This document shows, piece after piece, positions 60,397-64,000 of a stretch of DNA of 64,000 nucleotides (position 1 is its first letter; every line of letters starts with the position of its first letter). Under the pieces are notes generated by a model. That model was not told where the DNA came from. It was given only the letters and a program-made list of their open reading frames with translations, and made no database searches. The stretch is from Brenneria alni (GTDB lineage: Bacteria > Pseudomonadota > Gammaproteobacteria > Enterobacterales > Enterobacteriaceae): assembly GCF_003666245.1 (NCBI RefSeq), contig NZ_MJLZ01000012.1, positions 1 to 64,000 on the forward strand, read 5' to 3'. A program made the translations under genes and the position numbers.

Positions 60397-60664
60397 CTTT
60401 GTTTTACTGCCACAACCTCGTACTGGTTTGCTGCATCCCCCGCACCTGAATAGGTGAAGTTATTCAGGTTGTCTTGATTGCCAGAGTGAATATCTGATTA
60501 GCGCCAATAACCGGATAACCGCCACCTACCAACCGACAAAACAGGAAAATGCATGTAGACCATCATTGACTCCGTATGCCCCGCCACATTCCATCGCTCC
60601 GCCCTGTTCTTATGGAAGCCATTTACTACCTTTATCTATGTGCAATCAATAAATGAGGTGAACT
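60397..60664. other. Junction between hrp side and tail-fibre DNA
   Basis: About 270 bases without a gene. It contains a small hairpin near 60450-60472 (CTGAATA / TATTCAG). This interval is where core or hrp DNA ends and phage-type DNA begins. I could not identify an attachment-site repeat because the other end is outside the window. Confidence 0.35.
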
Positions 60665-62434
60665 ATGAGCGGGATAAACGGCAGTTTCGAAGAAGGTGGG
60701 ACCCTAAACTACAGTTATGACATGCTTTTCTACGAAAGTGATGGCAACTACTACCGTTGGAATGGTGATTTCAACAAAATTGTCCCACCAGGCTCGACAC
60801 CTGCGAGTAGTGGCGGTGTGGGTGCTGGAGCATGGATTAGTGTTACCGACGTCGCACTTCGCGCAAACCTTGGTTTAAGTGATGGAGCTGAGTTGATTGG
60901 CTATCACCGTCCAGATGTTTACGATGGGACGGTCGGCGAATACCTGGATAAATCCATCACCTATGTAACTCCTGAAATGTTTGGGGCTGTAGGTGATGGT
61001 ATTACTGACGACACCAGTGCGATCCAGTCAGCTATTGAATATCTGAAAACAGATAGTTCAAAATATGCAATTATCGGTCACAGGGATTATGTAATATCCA
61101 GTTCCCTGAGCGTCTCCGGATTTGCGTATGGTTTTGAAATGCATTTGCGCAGTCTTCGTGCGCTGGATAGTTGGCCGGATTATCATGACTGGAAAACTGC
61201 GGCACCGTTAATTTCAATTGGCGGCACGGGTTCAATGGTTGGGTTAGACATTCGTTGTGAGTATGTCAACGGAAATAATCGGGCTGACTGGATAAATATC
61301 ATTGGTCAAGGGTGCGGCGGGTCGCATTTTCATGCTGAGAGATTGACAAATGTGATAAACGGATTAGCCCCAAAATCAGTCACTTGGCCCAGTGCTTCCA
61401 ATCATATTTCTGGCGGTTATTGGGATACAGGTGCTGGCGTCGCGGTATGGCTGCAAAAAGGGACGACCGGAACCAGTCCCGTTGTTGAGGGCTATATTAT
61501 TGATGTCAATTTTGTGAGCGGATTTAAAAACGGAGGACTCCTGCTTCGCAATGGAGCACAGTACGCGAACGTCCGCGGGCAGTTTGATTTTAACGGTCGA
61601 TACCTGTCAGAGTTGACAATGTCGTCTAATACGACGAGCGGTCTTACCCGAGGGGATACAGTCACCAACGGCACAAACACCGCCGAAATCATCGCCTTTT
61701 ATCAACATCCCGTTGGGACGTATAAATTGCTGCTGTCTGAGGGGCATGACGTCTCTACCGATGGCAGTAATTTTTCTGTAGATGCAACATTAACGAATTC
61801 AAACTCGTCATGGTCATCAACAATTAGCGCGGTTAAAACGCCAGCCTCCTCAAACTGGTATCCAGACATTATTCACGACTTTACTGGTAGCGCATTCGGA
61901 AAATGTGCCATCGCTTCTCCGTATTGTGGTGGTCTCGTCGGCGGTCTGCTACATAGTACTATTTTCCAGTACGGGAATAGCACTCTCGCGACCACAAACG
62001 GAATCAACGGCGCTCAATGGGTTCATTCTGGCACCACGCTTTCACTACGTGATGCATATAGAGATAATTACGTATTAGATTTTTATGAAAAATTTATGGC
62101 GCCCTACCGCCATTTGTATATGCGAACCTATAGAATTTATGGAACAGAGGTCTATATATCTCTGGTACAAAGTACGACAAAATCAATCCGCACATTTTCA
62201 AAAATTGGGGACGGGACGGTAACAAATACCAGGGAGGTTTGGCGTGTGACCGTGTCAGGAGAATTGGAGGGTGTTGGGGGAGAATGTCTGATTTATGTGT
62301 CATCATCGAAGATAACGATTGTCGACAACACTGTGACAAACGTCACTTTGTCAGTTGAAGAGTTCACATTCAAAGCAGCTCAGGGGGCTCAGTCAACGAT
62401 GAATGTAATATTCAACTTTCAGAGGATTTTGTAG
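60665..62434 (+). CDS. Phage/tailocin tail-spike protein with pectate-lyase-superfamily beta-helix
   Basis: A 589-residue protein. The start region (residues 1-60) matches the adapter of many enterobacterial tail spikes (LFYESDGNYYRWNGDFNKIVPPGSTPASSGGVGAGAWISV). The beta-helix begins with FGAVGDGITDDTSAIQSAI, the entry motif of the pectate-lyase-3 superfamily, and runs to about residue 470; the last hundred residues are beta-rich. Such spikes cleave host surface polysaccharide. The usual head or baseplate-binding N-terminal domain is short or missing, so it may have been moved in as a cassette. GAGGTG precedes the start. Confidence 0.82.
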   Translation: MSGINGSFEEGGTLNYSYDMLFYESDGNYYRWNGDFNKIVPPGSTPASSGGVGAGAWISVTDVALRANLGLSDGAELIGYHRPDVYDGTVGEYLDKSITYVTPEMFGAVGDGITDDTSAIQSAIEYLKTDSSKYAIIGHRDYVISSSLSVSGFAYGFEMHLRSLRALDSWPDYHDWKTAAPLISIGGTGSMVGLDIRCEYVNGNNRADWINIIGQGCGGSHFHAERLTNVINGLAPKSVTWPSASNHISGGYWDTGAGVAVWLQKGTTGTSPVVEGYIIDVNFVSGFKNGGLLLRNGAQYANVRGQFDFNGRYLSELTMSSNTTSGLTRGDTVTNGTNTAEIIAFYQHPVGTYKLLLSEGHDVSTDGSNFSVDATLTNSNSSWSSTISAVKTPASSNWYPDIIHDFTGSAFGKCAIASPYCGGLVGGLLHSTIFQYGNSTLATTNGINGAQWVHSGTTLSLRDAYRDNYVLDFYEKFMAPYRHLYMRTYRIYGTEVYISLVQSTTKSIRTFSKIGDGTVTNTREVWRVTVSGELEGVGGECLIYVSSSKITIVDNTVTNVTLSVEEFTFKAAQGAQSTMNVIFNFQRIL

Positions 62435-62569
62435 TGCAACTCGCAGGCACGTTTAAATTATCGCTGCGCTGGCAAAGCTAATGTGACGCGCCGCGCGATA
62501 AATGCGGCACATCCTGCGCGGTAAATTGAGTGCCAGATCAGTTTCATATACTGATAATAAATTACACAA

Positions 62570-62780
62570 TCAGGTTGTGCTGGCTGGGAAATATTTATAG
62601 ATGGTCGATATGCAGACATCATAGATGATGGCTAACTGACGTCTGCTATGCCCGTCCCTCAATAATTTGCCAATCATTTCTCTATCGTTCAATGATAGTG
62701 CTTGAGGTCTTCCGCCTATGCGACCGTTTTTTCGAGCGGCTTCCAGCCCTGCTAATGTGCGTTCTACTATTAACTGCCCG
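62570..62780 (-). pseudogene. C-terminal remnant of a Gin/Hin-type DNA invertase
   Basis: The minus strand reads GQLIVERTLAGLEAARKNGR, then IGGRPQALSLNDREMIGKLL, then RRQLAIIYDVCISTIYKYFP and a TGA at 62570-62572. This is the end of the catalytic helix E, the linker and the helix-turn-helix of a serine recombinase of the Gin/Pin/Hin group. The catalytic serine domain (about 110 residues) is absent; upstream the frame breaks into unrelated sequence. Invertases of this kind switch tail-fibre genes in phages and in the carotovoricin tailocin. This copy is dead. Confidence 0.85.
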
Positions 62781-62801
62781 ACTCCACTAACATTCTGACG
62801 G

Positions 62802-62936
62802 TTAATGGAGCCGGTTTATAGTAGCCAGTTTCAACCGCTCACGTTCAAACAGCGGAATCTCTGGAAGTTCGAGAAAGTGAATATTTTCACTGCCAACTGA
62901 GATCTTTTCGTTGAGAATTTCGCTAGGATAGCCGTG
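62802..62936 (-). pseudogene. Unrecognised coding scrap next to the invertase remnant
   Basis: A minus-strand frame of about 44 codons between an upstream stop (62937-62939) and TAA at 62802-62804. It reads YPSEILNEKISVGSENIHFL, then ELPEIPLFERERLKLATINR. It looks like real protein sequence, but has no start codon in a sensible place and I do not recognise the family. It is probably the end of another gene brought next to the invertase end by a deletion. Confidence 0.4.
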
Positions 62937-63569
62937 CTATGAAACCGTTGGCGCTTCCGGCCAAACGATTTCTGATGCGGCAGTATCAATGCGGCTCAGT
63001 AATACCCGGTATTTTTTCCATTGTTCAAGCTCGGCGGTTTCTTCTTCGGTTGCCATACCTAAATCAATGGCGTCAGTCAACGTCTGGATACGTTCGTTTG
63101 CCATTACCTGTCGCGTACTCAGCTCTTTTTGCGCATCCTGCTGTTTCGCTATAGCTGCCGCTTGCTGTTGGGCTTCTTCATCTGTTACCCAGGCTTCGCC
63201 GTCCCAAATATCGAATTCAGTGGCAGGCGCTGACAATGTGACGTTATCCGGCAATTCGCCGATAGCATCAACCGTCTGTTGTTGTCGGGTTTGCGTGTCA
63301 TAAACCGTCTGGCCGCGATAATCCGGCACATGCTCCCACGCTTTACCGTCAGCGCTGCGGCGTAAGGCGAGTCCTGCGACTGGCAGTTCTGGCTCGTCAA
63401 TATAACTATCAGCCGGTAAACCGACTCCGACCATCAGATATTCATAGCTGGCGCTCAGATATTCACGGGTAACCGGGTGGACGTGATATACCGTCACCCA
63501 ACCCGCATTTTTACTCAGACCGTTTTCGTTTAACTCTGCGGTTTTAATTTCAGTGGAATAGTTGCTCAT
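62937..63569 (-). CDS. Tail-fibre assembly protein (Caudo_TAP)
   Basis: A 210-residue protein. The N-terminal part is variable (VYHVHPVTREYLSASYEYL); the C-terminal half has the family's coiled-coil with DIWDGEAWVTDEEAQQQAA and ends ELEQWKKYRVLLSRIDTAAS, then WPEAP, typical of lambda Tfa/Mu gpU-like chaperones. These help trimerise the tail fibre encoded just upstream on the same strand. Its start overlaps the stop of that gene. Confidence 0.9.
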   Translation of the reverse strand: MSNYSTEIKTAELNENGLSKNAGWVTVYHVHPVTREYLSASYEYLMVGVGLPADSYIDEPELPVAGLALRRSADGKAWEHVPDYRGQTVYDTQTRQQQTVDAIGELPDNVTLSAPATEFDIWDGEAWVTDEEAQQQAAAIAKQQDAQKELSTRQVMANERIQTLTDAIDLGMATEEETAELEQWKKYRVLLSRIDTAASEIVWPEAPTVS

Positions 63570-64000
63570 TATGCTGCTCTCACGATGTAGTTAAATGCAA
63601 TATTGCGGGGGCGTGTTTCACTTGCCGTACGGGTAACACGCGATGAATCAAAATGCGCTTTGGCACCTCTACTGGTCCTGTCTGACCCTGCATCATAATT
63701 AACCGTACCCATGCCATTGAAATATAGAGCGCCTGAAGGTGGATAGGTTGTATCCGTCGTTTGGTCATCAATTGTCCAGCCTGCTGTTATCGGTTGCATC
63801 GCATCACTTTGCGCGCTCAAAATCACCCGGCTGGCATCCACGCCTCGCTCGTCATCCCAGCCACGAATAAACTCGCCGCGCAGGTCGGGAAGTTTGCCGG
63901 ATGAGTAAAGCGCGGCTAGCTTAGGATATTTGGCTTTGTCGAACGCCTGGCCGTTGCATTTCAGCCAGCCTGCAGGTGCCGTGGCTGATGGATACGGCAA
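63569..64000 (-). CDS. Tail-fibre protein, C-terminal part (runs off the window)
   Basis: Open at the window edge, so the N-terminus is missing; 143 residues are visible. The phage-collar motif is clear (PYPSATAPAGWLKCNGQAF, then YPKLAALYSSGKLPDLRGEF and IRGWDDERGVD). The end NIAFNYIVRAA is the usual fibre terminus. The fibre determines host binding of a phage or tailocin. The apparent start TTG at the edge is not a real start. Confidence 0.9.
   Translation of the reverse strand: MPYPSATAPAGWLKCNGQAFDKAKYPKLAALYSSGKLPDLRGEFIRGWDDERGVDASRVILSAQSDAMQPITAGWTIDDQTTDTTYPPSGALYFNGMGTVNYDAGSDRTSRGAKAHFDSSRVTRTASETRPRNIAFNYIVRAA

Overview
The window looks like a chromosomal segment from a plant-associated enterobacterium of the family Pectobacteriaceae. 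Three things point there. The housekeeping order (yebO-kdgR-ogl-htpX, rluE-nudJ-mnmA-hflD-purB-phoPQ-roxA-pepT-potABCD, prc-proQ-msrC-letAB-rsmF-yebW) is enterobacterial. A pectin-catabolism regulator (kdgR) sits beside the remains of an oligogalacturonate lyase gene. A complete group I Hrp type III secretion cluster is present. The decayed ogl suggests a lineage that has given up part of soft-rot pectinolysis, as in tree-associated Brenneria. The genus is an inference; no marker in the window settles it.

Layout. 1-0.7 kb: the end of an IS3-family element, which has removed the 5' end of a gene for an FMN-binding (covalently flavinylated type) protein. 0.7-11.4 kb: yebO, kdgR, ogl pseudogene, htpX, a GAF-PAS-GGDEF-EAL protein, an aldehyde dehydrogenase, a small accessory patch of short hypothetical genes and a reductase remnant, then icd. 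11.5-34.6 kb: conserved core genes for RNA modification, purine synthesis, PhoPQ, polyamine uptake, periplasmic proteolysis, the LetA/LetB lipid-transport bridge and an rRNA methylase. 34.7-35.4 kb: an extensin-like, M15-type protein on the border of the secretion locus.

35.5-59.7 kb: the hrp/hrc cluster. The regulatory genes are central: hrpX-hrpY (two-component pair), hrpS (sigma54 activator) and hrpL (ECF sigma). A textbook sigma54 promoter lies before hrpL, and five hrp boxes (GGAACY-N15-YCACNNA) precede hrpW, hrpN, hrpF, hrpA and hrpJ. The regulatory chain read from the sequence is HrpX/Y to HrpS to sigma54 at hrpL to HrpL at the hrp boxes. The HrpL units supply the pilus (HrpA), secretin (HrcC), ring (HrcJ), ATPase complex (HrcN, HrpE, HrpO, HrcQ), export gate (HrcRSTUV) and two harpins (HrpN, HrpW). 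The dspE/dspF effector-chaperone pair, often next to hrpW in relatives, is not in this window.

59.8-64 kb: an OmpX/Ail-type outer-membrane protein, then phage or tailocin tail DNA: a tail spike, a decayed DNA-invertase end, a tail-fibre assembly gene and the end of a tail-fibre gene that runs off the window.

Most unusual points: PhoQ carries a cytoplasmic N-terminal extension made of two in-frame copies of a 72-bp repeat and also lacks the acidic metal-sensing cluster of the E. coli protein; HrpN is a glycine-poor harpin; hrpW is translationally coupled to an unrecognised 114-residue gene. I see no wholly unknown multi-gene system in this window.
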